Made by a program: the position numbers and the translations under genes
Notes under the pieces: model-generated
Told to the model about the DNA's origin: nothing
The model's input: only the letters and a program-made list of their open reading frames with translations
The model's database searches: none
Part shown: positions 33,909-43,700 of the stretch, in pieces
Layout: each line of letters begins with the position of its first letter
Numbering within the stretch: position 1 is the first letter of the stretch
Source: ASMP01 sp964609265
GTDB lineage: Archaea; Nanobdellota; Nanobdellia; Pacearchaeales; GW2011-AR1
Reading direction: 5' to 3'
DNA length: 60,335 nt
NCBI GenBank assembly: GCA_964609265.1
Contig: CAZSQR010000001.1
Location: 1 to 60,335 of the forward strand

Positions 33909-33926
33909 AAGAACTTAAAGATATAT

Positions 33927-34142
33927 ATGAATAAATGGTCTGAACTTATAATTGGTTTGATTCTTCTTACAGCTGTGATTATGATCGGATGGGCTTCTTC
34001 AGCATACTCATGGACATTACTTGGAAAAGACTTTAATCTTTTACATTCTGCATGGGTTTTTCTGAAGGGAGGAATTTTCTGGCTTGCTGCCATGATAGCT
34101 GTTCTTTTAATTGTTTTAGGAATAAATGATTTAAAAGATTAA
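33927..34142 (+). CDS. Small two-span membrane protein, unknown function
   Basis: 71 residues with two hydrophobic segments (LIIGLILLTAVIMIGWASSAY and GGIFWLAAMIAVLLIVLGI) joined by a short loop (SWTLLGKDFNLLHSAWVFLK). No known family is recognised. TATA spacing and composition support a real gene. Confidence 0.6.
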   Translation: MNKWSELIIGLILLTAVIMIGWASSAYSWTLLGKDFNLLHSAWVFLKGGIFWLAAMIAVLLIVLGINDLKD

Positions 34143-34247
34143 ATAAAATAAAATTAAAGTTATTACTATTTCTGTAAATAAAGAAAATAGATTATTAATT
34201 AGTTTTTGCTAAAATTTTTCTAAATAAAAAATAAAAAAGAAAGAGTT

Positions 34248-34397
34248 TTAATCAGTAAGCAAACCAACTATTGCTGCAACTGCTCCGCCAATCAGTGGAA
34301 GGTATAAGTTAGGACTCATTCCAGGTCCACCATAAAACTGACCAACTACCGCCACAACACCTCCAAGAACAATTACTCCTTTTTTCCAAACAGCCAT
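34248..34397 (-). CDS. Small glycine-rich membrane protein
   Basis: 49 residues: MAVWKKGVIVLGGVVAVVG, a short FYGGPGMSPN loop, then a second hydrophobic segment (LYLPLIGGAVAAIVGLLTD). A good Shine-Dalgarno (AAAGGAGG) precedes the ATG, the strongest evidence that this short frame is translated. Helical-hairpin topology is likely. Function unknown. Confidence 0.65.
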   Translation of the reverse strand: MAVWKKGVIVLGGVVAVVGQFYGGPGMSPNLYLPLIGGAVAAIVGLLTD

Positions 34398-34454
34398 TTT
34401 AACCTCCTTTTATTTTTAATTAATACAAATCAGTAGAAATAGAGGTATATAAAT

Positions 34455-35093
34455 CTAATTACTTAAGAAAAAAATAAGACTTCCTTCTATAAGAGCAGCG
34501 AGAATTAAAAGTGGGATTACTACAAAAATAAAGACCCTCAGAGAATTAAAAAAATAATTTTTAAGAGATTCCCATTTACTCTCTCTAAAAATAAAACTTC
34601 CTAATTTCAGCCCAAGCCCAATAGAAACAAACAAAGCAGGAAGCTCAAAAATTCCGTGAGGAAAAAGTCTCCATAAAGTTAAAATTCCATCCGCTTCTAT
34701 GACCCTTATAGCCACAAAACCCAAAAGATATCCGTTTACAACAGCAGTCACTAATGGAAAGATTCCTAACATAACCCCCAAAACCATCCCAAAAAAGGCG
34801 CTTTGAGCATTATTCAACAAAATAAATCCCACCAACTCCCACTGAGACATCCCCTCTGTTTTCTGGAGCATTTCCTCAATAAACTCGAGAATTTTCAATT
34901 CAATTATTTCCGGTGCAGGAACAAAAAATCCAATCAAAATAAAAAATAAGAAAAAGAACACAGCAGCATAAATAAAAATCCTTGATTCTTTAAGATACTG
35001 CCAGCTTTTTCTGTAGCTCTCTTCCAGAAAATTCTTTTTTAATTTACTTGATCTATTCTTACTATGTTTTTTCTTTTTTCTTTTTCTTGGCAT
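34455..35093 (-). CDS. SpoIIM-family (DUF95) membrane protein
   Basis: 212 residues. A very basic N-terminus (MPRKRKKKKHSKNRSSKLKK) is followed by about five membrane segments carrying the family wording LLNNAQSAFFGMVLGVMLGIFPLVTAVVNGYLLGFVA and HGIFELPALFVSIGLGLKLG. The archaeal members are of unknown function. It is the last gene of a TFE-rhomboid-SpoIIM run (3 bp gap). Confidence 0.88.
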   Translation of the reverse strand: MPRKRKKKKHSKNRSSKLKKNFLEESYRKSWQYLKESRIFIYAAVFFFLFFILIGFFVPAPEIIELKILEFIEEMLQKTEGMSQWELVGFILLNNAQSAFFGMVLGVMLGIFPLVTAVVNGYLLGFVAIRVIEADGILTLWRLFPHGIFELPALFVSIGLGLKLGSFIFRESKWESLKNYFFNSLRVFIFVVIPLLILAALIEGSLIFFLSN

Positions 35094-35096
35094 TTT

Positions 35097-35762
35097 TTAA
35101 CTGAAAACTTTTTTTAGATATTCTGTTTTTCTTTTATATTTCTTTTTCAGGTATAAGCCATAAATCAGTCCTGCCAAAAGCCCTCCAAAGTGCGCTGTGT
35201 TCCCAATAGGGATATCTCCTGCAACTGAAATAAGCCACAAAACAACCAAAATTCCTGGTCCTGCATATTTCATTTTAATTGGGATAGGAATAAACATAAC
35301 AAAAACAGGAAGATTTGGTGTCAGAAGGACAAGCAAACCAACAAGCCCAAACAATGCTCCTGACGCACCGACGGCAAAAGTGTCAAGGTCAGCTGCAAAA
35401 GCCAAAGAAGACAAAACAAAAAACAATCCTGCAAAAAGACCGGCTACCATATAAAAATAAAAATATCTTTTTCTCCCGAGAATCCTCTCAACAAGACTCC
35501 CTATAAAAAACAAAGAAAACATATTTACAAAAAGATGAAAAAACCCGGCATGCATAAACATGCTTGTAATAAAAGTCCAAATATAATCGCCTTGCAAAAT
35601 ATTTAAAGGTTTTATTGCAATATAATCAATAGGAAAATCCAACCCAATAAGAATCAAAAAAAGAATAAATGTAATAATATTAACAAAAATCAGAATAAGC
35701 GTGATACTAAACATACTGGATATACTTTTTTTCCTCGGAGAATTCCTGTAAGTTCTTGCCAT
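35097..35762 (-). CDS. Rhomboid-family intramembrane serine protease
   Basis: 221 residues with about six membrane segments. The oxyanion motif HAGFFHLFVN (His76, Asn80), catalytic Ser134 in GASGALFG and His191 in HFGGLLAGLIYG are all present, so it should be active. It cuts membrane proteins within the bilayer. It lies 6 bp after TFE and 3 bp before the SpoIIM gene. Confidence 0.94.
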   Translation of the reverse strand: MARTYRNSPRKKSISSMFSITLILIFVNIITFILFLILIGLDFPIDYIAIKPLNILQGDYIWTFITSMFMHAGFFHLFVNMFSLFFIGSLVERILGRKRYFYFYMVAGLFAGLFFVLSSLAFAADLDTFAVGASGALFGLVGLLVLLTPNLPVFVMFIPIPIKMKYAGPGILVVLWLISVAGDIPIGNTAHFGGLLAGLIYGLYLKKKYKRKTEYLKKVFS

Positions 35763-35768
35763 TTCTGA

Positions 35769-36590
35769 TTATTTGTATTTCTTTAATTTTTTAGATTTTC
35801 TTTTTGTTTTTACTTTCTTTTTTAATGTTTTCTTCCTTGATTTTCTAGATACTTTTTTTCGCGGTTTTTTTCTCTGTTTTTTAGAGGAAGGAGATTTCTT
35901 TTTTTTGATTTTAGGTTTTTTTACTTTCTTTTTTGCTTTTTTTATTTTGGTTTTAGTTTTCTTAGAAGTCTTTTTTTCTTTTCTCCTTTTTCTTCTCATT
36001 TTTAATTTTCTTTTCCTCGCCCTCTCTTCTTTTTTTAATTCTTTTAGCTTCTTTTTCTCGATTTTTTCTGTTTCTTTCTTTATTTCCTCCTCGACAAAAT
36101 CTAAATCTCTTTTCAGCTTGTCTAAATTCTTCTTCATTTCTCTGACAACCTTGGTGTTATCTTTAAGCATCAGAACATCACCACACTCTCTGCATATAAA
36201 ATTGTGAATAAGGGCATTCTCCTCGTTTAATTCTATGTTACATCTTTTACATATGTAAAATCTTTTTGTTTCTCTTTTTTGTATCTGATTTTCTAGCTGA
36301 TTAATCTTTTTGAATATATCACTTTTCACAAACTCAAGTGACTTCAGAACTTCAATTTTCCAAAAATAAGTATACCATCCTTTTTTCTTATCTTTTTTTC
36401 TTATAGAAGAAACAAGTCCATAGTCAGACATCTTATAGAGTATATTTCTCGTTTGATTAATAGTTATATCCAGTTTCTTTGCAAGGATAAATTCATTAAT
36501 ATGGTTGTTTGTATCAAGGAGGTCAACTATTTCTTCTGCTTGTTTTCCTACAATAAGATTGACAGCATCCCTAAGAAATTTTTTTAACAT
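35769..36590 (-). CDS. tfe: Transcription factor E (TFIIE-alpha-like) with long basic tail
   Basis: 273 residues; archaeal TFE is usually about 170-190. An N-terminal winged helix (1-95) is followed by a zinc ribbon with Cys114, Cys117, Cys133 and Cys136, and then a coiled-coil stretch. From about residue 177 to the end, almost every residue is Lys or Arg, with scattered Ser, Thr and Pro, like a histone H1 tail. TFE helps open promoters with RNA polymerase, TBP and TFB. The tail could bind DNA nonspecifically (inference). A TATA-like box is at 36604-36618. Confidence 0.92.
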   Translation of the reverse strand: MLKKFLRDAVNLIVGKQAEEIVDLLDTNNHINEFILAKKLDITINQTRNILYKMSDYGLVSSIRKKDKKKGWYTYFWKIEVLKSLEFVKSDIFKKINQLENQIQKRETKRFYICKRCNIELNEENALIHNFICRECGDVLMLKDNTKVVREMKKNLDKLKRDLDFVEEEIKKETEKIEKKKLKELKKEERARKRKLKMRRKRRKEKKTSKKTKTKIKKAKKKVKKPKIKKKKSPSSKKQRKKPRKKVSRKSRKKTLKKKVKTKRKSKKLKKYK

Positions 36591-36720
36591 TTTAAGAAAA
36601 AATATTATTTAAATAAATACCTTTCGGTCTTTGCTTTTTATAAAAAATAAAAGTTTTTAAACCTGTGGTGTGTTTTGTATACATTAGAAAATCTATATTA
36701 AAGTATAATCTTAAGATAAA

Positions 36721-37296
36721 ATGGGTCTGTTTAGAAAAAAGAAAAAAGAGGTGAATAAAGAGGTTACTCCTGTTCCATCACTCCCGGGACTTCCAAAACT
36801 CCCTGAGCTTCCTTCACTGGAAAATGAGAATAAAGAGGACAAAAGCATTCATAAATTACCAAGTTATCCCTCTGGTTCTTTAGGCACAAAATTTTCTCAA
36901 AATACAATAAAAGATGCTGTTTCTGGTAGGAAAGAGAATTTCCCTGAAGATGAAAGTGCAGATGATTTTTTTCCTGATGAAGAGGAGCAAATAATGCGCG
37001 GACCCCTAAAAAAGTCAGTAACAGAAGAAATTGGCTGGGAAACTCCAAGACTCAGAAAGGAAAGAGAATTTGAAACAGGACAAGAACCTGTTTTTATAAG
37101 AATTGATAGATTCGAAGAAGCATTAAAAATCTTTAATGAAACAAAAAAGAAACTTAATGAAATTGAAAGAACCCTTGAAGACATAAAAAAGATAAGAGAA
37201 AAAGAAGAAAAAGAACTTGGCTCATGGGAGAATAAAGTCAAGTCAATCAAAGGACAGATAGAAAAAGTTGATAAAAACGTTTTTTCTAAAATATAA
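36721..37296 (+). CDS. Pro-rich/coiled-coil protein of unknown function (pair member 1)
   Basis: 191 residues. A basic N-terminus (MGLFRKKKKEVNK) precedes a Pro/Leu repeat (PSLPGLPKLPELPSL), a charged disordered region, a short folded patch (GQEPVFIRIDRFEEALKIF) and a coiled coil (about 130-190). No known family is recognised. The next gene begins 1 bp after its stop, so the two are co-expressed. A partner or scaffold role is inferred from the coiled coils in both. Confidence 0.6.
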   Translation: MGLFRKKKKEVNKEVTPVPSLPGLPKLPELPSLENENKEDKSIHKLPSYPSGSLGTKFSQNTIKDAVSGRKENFPEDESADDFFPDEEEQIMRGPLKKSVTEEIGWETPRLRKEREFETGQEPVFIRIDRFEEALKIFNETKKKLNEIERTLEDIKKIREKEEKELGSWENKVKSIKGQIEKVDKNVFSKI

Positions 37297-37297
37297 A

Positions 37298-37675
37298 ATG
37301 GCTAAAGAAAGTGTTATACATATAAAGTTTGACAATGAAGAGGCTGTCACAGCAAAGAGAGACATTCTTACATCACAGATGAATCTTTTAAAAATTGCAA
37401 AAATAATCAGAGGGTACAGCTTTTACAGACTTAAGGAACTTGAACAAAAAATAATTCTTTCCAGAAAAATGAAAGAACTAAAAACAAATATGACAAAACT
37501 CCAAAAAGTTCTTCCAGCATTGAAAGTTCCTGAAATATTAAAAAAAGAAAAAACTGAAGAAACAGGAAAGAAGTATAAAGAAGAGAAGAGAGAAAAAAGT
37601 TATGATAGAAGTCTTGAAGGCCAATTGCAGGAAATTCAGAGAAGACTTGAAAAATTGCAAAGCAGGAATTCTTAA
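37298..37675 (+). CDS. Coiled-coil protein of unknown function (pair member 2)
   Basis: 125 residues from the ATG at 37298, directly after the stop of the previous gene; an upstream in-frame start at 37268 would overlap it by 29 bp. An N-terminal patch (VIHIKFDNEEAVTAKRDIL) is followed by two helical heptad regions separated by a Lys/Glu-rich linker. I do not recognise it. It may pair with the previous product. Confidence 0.6.
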   Translation: MAKESVIHIKFDNEEAVTAKRDILTSQMNLLKIAKIIRGYSFYRLKELEQKIILSRKMKELKTNMTKLQKVLPALKVPEILKKEKTEETGKKYKEEKREKSYDRSLEGQLQEIQRRLEKLQSRNS

Positions 37676-37763
37676 AACTTTAGGTAATTTCTAAGAAGTT
37701 AGTTAATTAATGAATAAGCCAGATAATCAAATAATTTTTAAAACTTCTAATTCTAATAGATAT

Positions 37764-39491
37764 ATGAAAAGAAAAGAATTAATCAAAAAATATCTTAAAT
37801 TTTTTCAGTCAAAAAACCATAAAGAAATTCCAAATGTTTCTTTAATTCCTGAAAATGATCCTACTGTGCTTTTTACAACAGCAGGAATGCATCCATTAAC
37901 TCCATACCTTCTTGGCCAGAAACACCCCTTAGGAAAAAGATTGTGCAGTGTTCAGAGATGCTTAAGAACAAGTGATATAGAAATGGTCGGGGATGAAATA
38001 CACCACACTTTTTTTGAAATGCTCGGAAACTGGAGCTTGGGAGATTACTGGAAAAAAGAGGCAATTGAATTAAGTTTTGAATTTCTCACAAAAGTCCTAA
38101 AAATTCCAAAAGAAAAATTATCAGTTACATGCTTTGCAGGAGACGAAAATGCAAAAAAAGACGAAGAATCAGAAAAAATATGGAAATCTCTTGGAATAAA
38201 GAAAATAAAATTTCTTGGAAAAGAAGATAATTGGTGGGGACCAGCAGGAAACACTGGACCATGCGGACCAGATACAGAGATATTTGTTAATGGAGTTGAA
38301 ATCTGGAATGATGTTTTTATGGAATATGAAAAAGATATAAAAGGAAATTACAAAACTGCAGAACAAAAAAACATTGACACAGGTATGGGTATTGAGAGAA
38401 CCCTCGCTGTTCTAGATGGATTAGATGATAATTATTTAACTGAAGTCTGGAAACCAATAATAAAAAAAATAGAAAAACTTTCTGGGAAAAAATATTCAGA
38501 AAACAAAAGAGAAATGAGAATAATCGCAGACCACATCAAAGCAGCCGTATTTCTTCTTAATGATGGGATTCAACCAGGGCACAAAGAAAGAGGATATGTG
38601 CTAAAAAGATTAATAAGAAGGGCCATAGTTTATGGGAAAAAATTAGGATTAAGAGATTTTACTTTAAAAGTGGCAAAAGTTGTAATTGATATATACTCAG
38701 ATTATTTTCCTAAAAATGATAAAAGGGTTTGGTTTGTCAATAGAGATACCAAAACATTTATTCTTCAGGAGATGGATAGAGAAGAGGCTACATTTAATTG
38801 TAGAATAGAAGAAGGATTTAAGATATTAAAAAATATAATAATACATAAAAAGGAAATTTCTCCAACAGATGCTTTCTTATTATATCAATCATATGGATTT
38901 CCTATTGAATTGACACAAGAAATTGCAAAAAATGAAGGCCTTAAGATAAATATAGTTAAATTTGCAAAAGAATTTGAAAAGGAACTCAAAAAACACCAGC
39001 AACTCTCGCGAACAGCGTCGGAAGGAAGGTTCAAATCAGGTTTAGCAGATCAATCAGAAAAAACAACAAAACTTCACACAGCAACACATTTATTATTGTC
39101 AGCGTTAAGAAATATATTAAAAGATAAAAACATAATTCAAAAAGGAAGCAACATAACCCCCAAGAGATTGCGACTTGATTTTTCTTTCCCGCGAAAATTA
39201 ACCAATGAAGAGATTAAAAAAGTTGAAGATCTGGTAAATAAACAGATTAAAAATTCTTTGGAAGTTATAAGAGAAGAAATGTCTCCTGCAAAAGCAAAGA
39301 CAAAAGGAGCTATGGGGATATTTGATAAAAAATACGGAGAAAAAGTTTCAGTTTACACAATTGGAGATTTTTCCAAAGAGATCTGCGCAGGTCCTCATGT
39401 GAAAAACACACAAGAAATAGGAATCTTCAAAATTATAAAAGAAGAGTCAGTTGCAGCAGGAATAAGAAGGATTAAGGCTGTTGTTGCCTAA
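37764..39491 (+). CDS. alaS: Alanyl-tRNA synthetase lacking the C-Ala domain
   Basis: 575 residues from the ATG at 37764, where family similarity begins (MKRKELIKKYLKFFQSKNH); an ATG at 37710 would add 18 unrelated residues. The class II core is intact (TTAGMHPLTPYLLG, CLRTSDIE, FFEMLGNWSLGDYWK, GNTGPCGPDTEIF). The editing domain follows with its metal motif HTATH (438-442) and Cys541/His545 (CAGPH). It stops right after editing (VAAGIRRIKAVVA), so the C-terminal C-Ala/DHHA1 domain of ordinary 850-900-residue AlaRS is missing. Confidence 0.94.
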   Translation: MKRKELIKKYLKFFQSKNHKEIPNVSLIPENDPTVLFTTAGMHPLTPYLLGQKHPLGKRLCSVQRCLRTSDIEMVGDEIHHTFFEMLGNWSLGDYWKKEAIELSFEFLTKVLKIPKEKLSVTCFAGDENAKKDEESEKIWKSLGIKKIKFLGKEDNWWGPAGNTGPCGPDTEIFVNGVEIWNDVFMEYEKDIKGNYKTAEQKNIDTGMGIERTLAVLDGLDDNYLTEVWKPIIKKIEKLSGKKYSENKREMRIIADHIKAAVFLLNDGIQPGHKERGYVLKRLIRRAIVYGKKLGLRDFTLKVAKVVIDIYSDYFPKNDKRVWFVNRDTKTFILQEMDREEATFNCRIEEGFKILKNIIIHKKEISPTDAFLLYQSYGFPIELTQEIAKNEGLKINIVKFAKEFEKELKKHQQLSRTASEGRFKSGLADQSEKTTKLHTATHLLLSALRNILKDKNIIQKGSNITPKRLRLDFSFPRKLTNEEIKKVEDLVNKQIKNSLEVIREEMSPAKAKTKGAMGIFDKKYGEKVSVYTIGDFSKEICAGPHVKNTQEIGIFKIIKEESVAAGIRRIKAVVA

Positions 39492-39499
39492 TTTGATTT

Positions 39500-40666
39500 T
39501 TAAGCAGTTTCATTAACTAGATTATTCTCTTGAACAGATTCAACATTATCTAAATTATAAAAATCTAAAAGACTGTACTTCTCATTAATTCTGCCAAGTT
39601 TCCATGAATTAATAATTCCTAAAAAAGTTCTCTTCCTGATTCCTTCAAGAGTTTTAGCATCTTTATATTCCTGGAGTTCTTCTGGCAAAGAGATTCCTCT
39701 TGAAATTAAAAGCATATCTGGTTTAGAATCAAGGGTTATGCCTTCTGTAAATTCCATGGAATAATCTGTAATTATTGAAGGACCACCTGTTTCGACAAAA
39801 CAATATCCACTACCATAAAAGCTTTTTTCTGCAGGACATTTAATCCCAACAGCCTCGTGATTTTCCTCTGGAAAGAAAAATATGGTAGCACCATAACCAA
39901 GCTCCCTTAACAAAAAAGCCAAGAGCTGGGATTTTCCGCTGCAAATTCCCTGATTCTCATATAAAACTTCATAAGGATATCTTGAATAATCCAATTCAGT
40001 TCCTCCTATAAAAGCACTTTTATCTGAGACTCTGTAAGGAATATTCTGAATAAGACTTACAGCAACTCTTGCCTGCTCAACCTTATTATCAGGAGCAAGA
40101 TTTTGTATTCTTTTAACTAAAGGCAAAATAGCTTCTCGCTGAACTTCGTCATTAATTATTCTTAATTTAAAGTCAACTCTAGGAGGGATATTATCACCAT
40201 CCAGAGGAATTGTCCTTGAAAGCTTTGAAACATAATCATTAACTCCCCCATAAACTGTGAAAAGAATCTTATATTCCTGGCCATTCAGATAATAACTTAA
40301 ATTAATATCTTTCATATCTGTATAATATTGTAAAAAACAAAAATCTCCTTCTCTCCAAAAAGAAAGATTGCCAGAATCAGGGCAGCCACAAACAGATGCT
40401 TTTTCAACCAAAACCCCTTCATCACAATAATAAGGTTTGTCTAATGAGCAAGTGCTATAAAATGTTCCATCACCGCATACAGGAATTTTTTCATACCTTC
40501 TTTCAGAAGCGATACTTAAAGCTAAGAAAGTCAGGACAAAGATGATAAAAAGAAGAATTAGAATATATCTCAGATTATTTTTTTTAGAGCCATACTTTCG
40601 AGAAGTATCTTTTATCTCTTTTCTTCTTGATTCTTCTTCACCTAGTCTTTTCTGTCTCTTTTCCAT
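39500..40666 (-). CDS. Membrane-anchored transglutaminase-like protein
   Basis: 388 residues from the ATG ending at 40666; a TATA-like box (40688-40698) is 26 bp upstream. A charged N-terminus and one membrane segment (about 33-53) precede a Cys-rich stretch (VCGDGTFYSTCS...CGCPDSG). The transglutaminase-like core has Cys244 (GICSGKSQLLAFLLRELGY), His272 (ENHEAVGIKC) and an acidic third residue (Glu294 or Asp303). It should sit outside the membrane. Cross-linking or peptidase activity are both possible. Confidence 0.75.
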   Translation of the reverse strand: MEKRQKRLGEEESRRKEIKDTSRKYGSKKNNLRYILILLFIIFVLTFLALSIASERRYEKIPVCGDGTFYSTCSLDKPYYCDEGVLVEKASVCGCPDSGNLSFWREGDFCFLQYYTDMKDINLSYYLNGQEYKILFTVYGGVNDYVSKLSRTIPLDGDNIPPRVDFKLRIINDEVQREAILPLVKRIQNLAPDNKVEQARVAVSLIQNIPYRVSDKSAFIGGTELDYSRYPYEVLYENQGICSGKSQLLAFLLRELGYGATIFFFPEENHEAVGIKCPAEKSFYGSGYCFVETGGPSIITDYSMEFTEGITLDSKPDMLLISRGISLPEELQEYKDAKTLEGIRKRTFLGIINSWKLGRINEKYSLLDFYNLDNVESVQENNLVNETA

Positions 40667-40712
40667 TGACAAATATAAAGAAAAATAATTATAAAAACCT
40701 AACTATAACAAA

Positions 40713-43700
40713 TTACTCCAAATAAATTCCGGGCTTACCCGGTTTAACTTTTCTTGATTTATTTTTTGGATCGTGTTTGCCTTTATCATTTACTGCATAG
40801 ATGCCCACCTGGAAGCCTGTTCTTCTCTCAATTTCTCTAAAGTAATCAACATAGATTTCTTTTTCTGAAGGAACACTATAAAGATAGATTTTATTAATTT
40901 TTTTCCCTTTATCCCTGACTATCTTGATTATATTATTTATATCATTAATCACATTGTTTATGATCTCTTCTTCTTTTTCAAGCTTTTCATCAATCTTACT
41001 CTTTTCAAATTCGGGCCAGCTTTCCAAACTTACAAAATTTTTATTGTCAATTTTCTGCCAGAGTTCTTCTGTAATATGCGGACAAAAAGGATGCAATAAT
41101 TTCAAGAAAGATTCCGCAGTTTCTTTGCTAATCTCACTCTTAAAACCATCAAACAATTTTCTAATCTTTATCACAGCAAGATTGTATCTAAAATTTTCAA
41201 TATCCAGAGTAACCTCTTTAATTGACTTATGTAATTTACTCTGAATTTTTTTGTCTGTTTTTCCAAATTTAATTTTTTCAAAATAATCCATAACTTTTTT
41301 CACAAATCTAAAACTTCCCTCAATTCCTGCATCACTCCACTCAATGTCTTTATCAGGAGAAGCTATGCTGACCAAAAACAATCTTGCGGCATCAATCCCA
41401 TATTCTTTAGAGACCTCTTCAGGTAACACAACATTTCCCCTTGACTTGGACATAACCATGCCGTCTTCTCCGTGAAGCATTCCCTGATTAAACAATTTTG
41501 TAAATGGTTCATCAAAATCTAGAAATCCTAAATCTCTTAATGCTTTTGTGAAAAACCGCGCATAAATTAAATGCATGCACGCATGTTCTGCACCGCCAAC
41601 ATATTGATTAACCGGCATCCAATAATCTATTTTTTTCTTATTAAAAGACTCTTTCTTATTTTTGCTGTCACAATATCTTAAATAATACCAGCTGCTGTCA
41701 AAAAAAGTATCCATAGTGTCTGTCTCTCTTCTTGCTTTTTTACCGCATCCCGGACATTTAACATTTATCCAGTTTTTTGCTGTTTTAAGAGGATTTCCTT
41801 TTCCAAATTTAACTTTCTCCGGAAGTTTAACCGGAAGGTCCTTTTCAGGTACAGGAACAACTCCACACTTGTCACAATAAACAATTGGAATCGGCGTCCC
41901 CCAATACCTCTGCCTTGAGACAAGCCAGTCTCTTAATTTATACTGGACAGATTTTCTTCCAAGATCTTCTCCTTCTAAATATTGCGTAATATTCCATTTC
42001 GCTTTATGATTTTCAAGTCCGTTAAATCTCCCAGAATTAATCAAAAATCCGTCGCCTGTGTAAGCTTCTTTTTTTACATTTCCCCCTTTAATCACTTGCT
42101 TAATTTTAATTCCATATTTCTTGGCAAACTCAAAATCTCTCTGATCATGCGCAGGAACAGCCATCACCATCCCAGAACCATAATCAGCAATCACAAAATT
42201 TCCAACATAAACAGGAATTTTCTCTTTGTTAATTGGATTGATTGCATAAATCCCAGTAAAAACTCCCTCTTTTTCCAATTTTCCTAACTCTCCTTCACTA
42301 ACTGATTTTATTTTTTTCAAAAATTTCTCAACTTCTTTTTTCTGCTTATTTGTAACTAACTCAAAAAGTTTTGGATGCTGTGCAGAAATCACCATAAAAG
42401 TAACGCCAAAAATAGTATCAGGACGCGTTGTGAAGATTGGCCATTTTTGTTTTGAAATTATTTTCTCAAAAAGTTCAGGGAATTCCTTAGTGCCCATACT
42501 TTTCTCTACAAAATGCCCAAATCCTTTTTCAAAACAAACAACTTTTGCAGGTAATTCCTTCTCATAGTTATATGCGTTTGTAATATGATGCGGATAGTCG
42601 TCCTTGGCTGTAAAAAGGATTATTTTTTCGTTCACAAATTCCTGAATATTCTTATATGTTTTGCTTCCGTATAGATTATCTAAGTATCTCATATGCCATC
42701 CTCCTGCTTTTCCAGGTGAAACCAAAATCAACTTCCTAATCTTCTTTTTGGTCTCTCCCAGCCAACGAACTAAGAAAGCTCCTCCTGCACTATGCCCAAT
42801 TAAAACAGAATTTTCGCCAATCTTTAATTTTTCAAGTTCCTTTTTCCAGTCCTTATATTTTGGTGCCCAGCTTGCAGGCATTAAAGGAGTCTCACATTTT
42901 ATTCCCTTTTTCCCTAATTTCTTTTTTATCCAGGGAAGCCAGTTTCTCTTATTTTGAGGAGGCGAACCTCCCTTAAGTTTTTCTTTCTCTTTTTGATTAC
43001 TCCCATGAACAATTATAACATTTGAAATTTCCTTATCAGGATTTTCAATCTCAAAATCAATCTCGGTTCCTTCGCTTCTCCCAATCCAATTCCTCTGCAT
43101 AATTTTAATTCTCTCAGGCCATTGCAACTTTTCAATATCCTGCAGAAGTTCTTCGGCATATTTTGTAGTTTTAATAAACCATTGCTCAAGTTGTTTTGTT
43201 TCCACGTCGGTATCTTCATGTCTCCAACATTTCCCTTTATGCACCTGTTCGTTTGCCAGAACAGTGCCGCATTTCCTGCACCAATTCACAGGAGATTTTT
43301 TTCTGTAAATTAAACCTTTCTCCAGAAATTTCAAAAAGAAAAACTGGTTCCATTTATAATATTCAGGGCTATGGCTCCACAAAATTCTGCTCCAGTCATA
43401 ACTCAAACCGAGCTGTTTTTGTTGCATTAAAAAATTTTTTATTGATTTTTCAGTATATCTCCTCGGATGCATCTTCGCTTTTATCGCGGCATTCTCAGCA
43501 GGCAAACCAAAACTATCATAACCCATTGGATAAAGAACATTAAAACCACTCATCCTCTTGAATCTCGCATAAATATCCCCAATTGTATAATTAAAAGCAT
43601 GTCCCATGTGCAACCCGCTTCCTGAAGGATAAGGATACATCTCAAGAACAAAAAACTTTTTTTTCTTTTTATTTTCTTTCACTTCAAAAATCTTTTTCTC

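Noticed and set aside
35773..36207. Phe-rich plus-strand frame opposite TFE
   Set aside because: It is the mirror of the Lys/Arg-rich TFE tail; no TATA box or family similarity.
42444..43040. Intein in LeuRS
   Set aside because: The insert has no Cys/Ser at its start, no His-Asn at its end and no LAGLIDADG motif, and it reads as a complete hydrolase instead.
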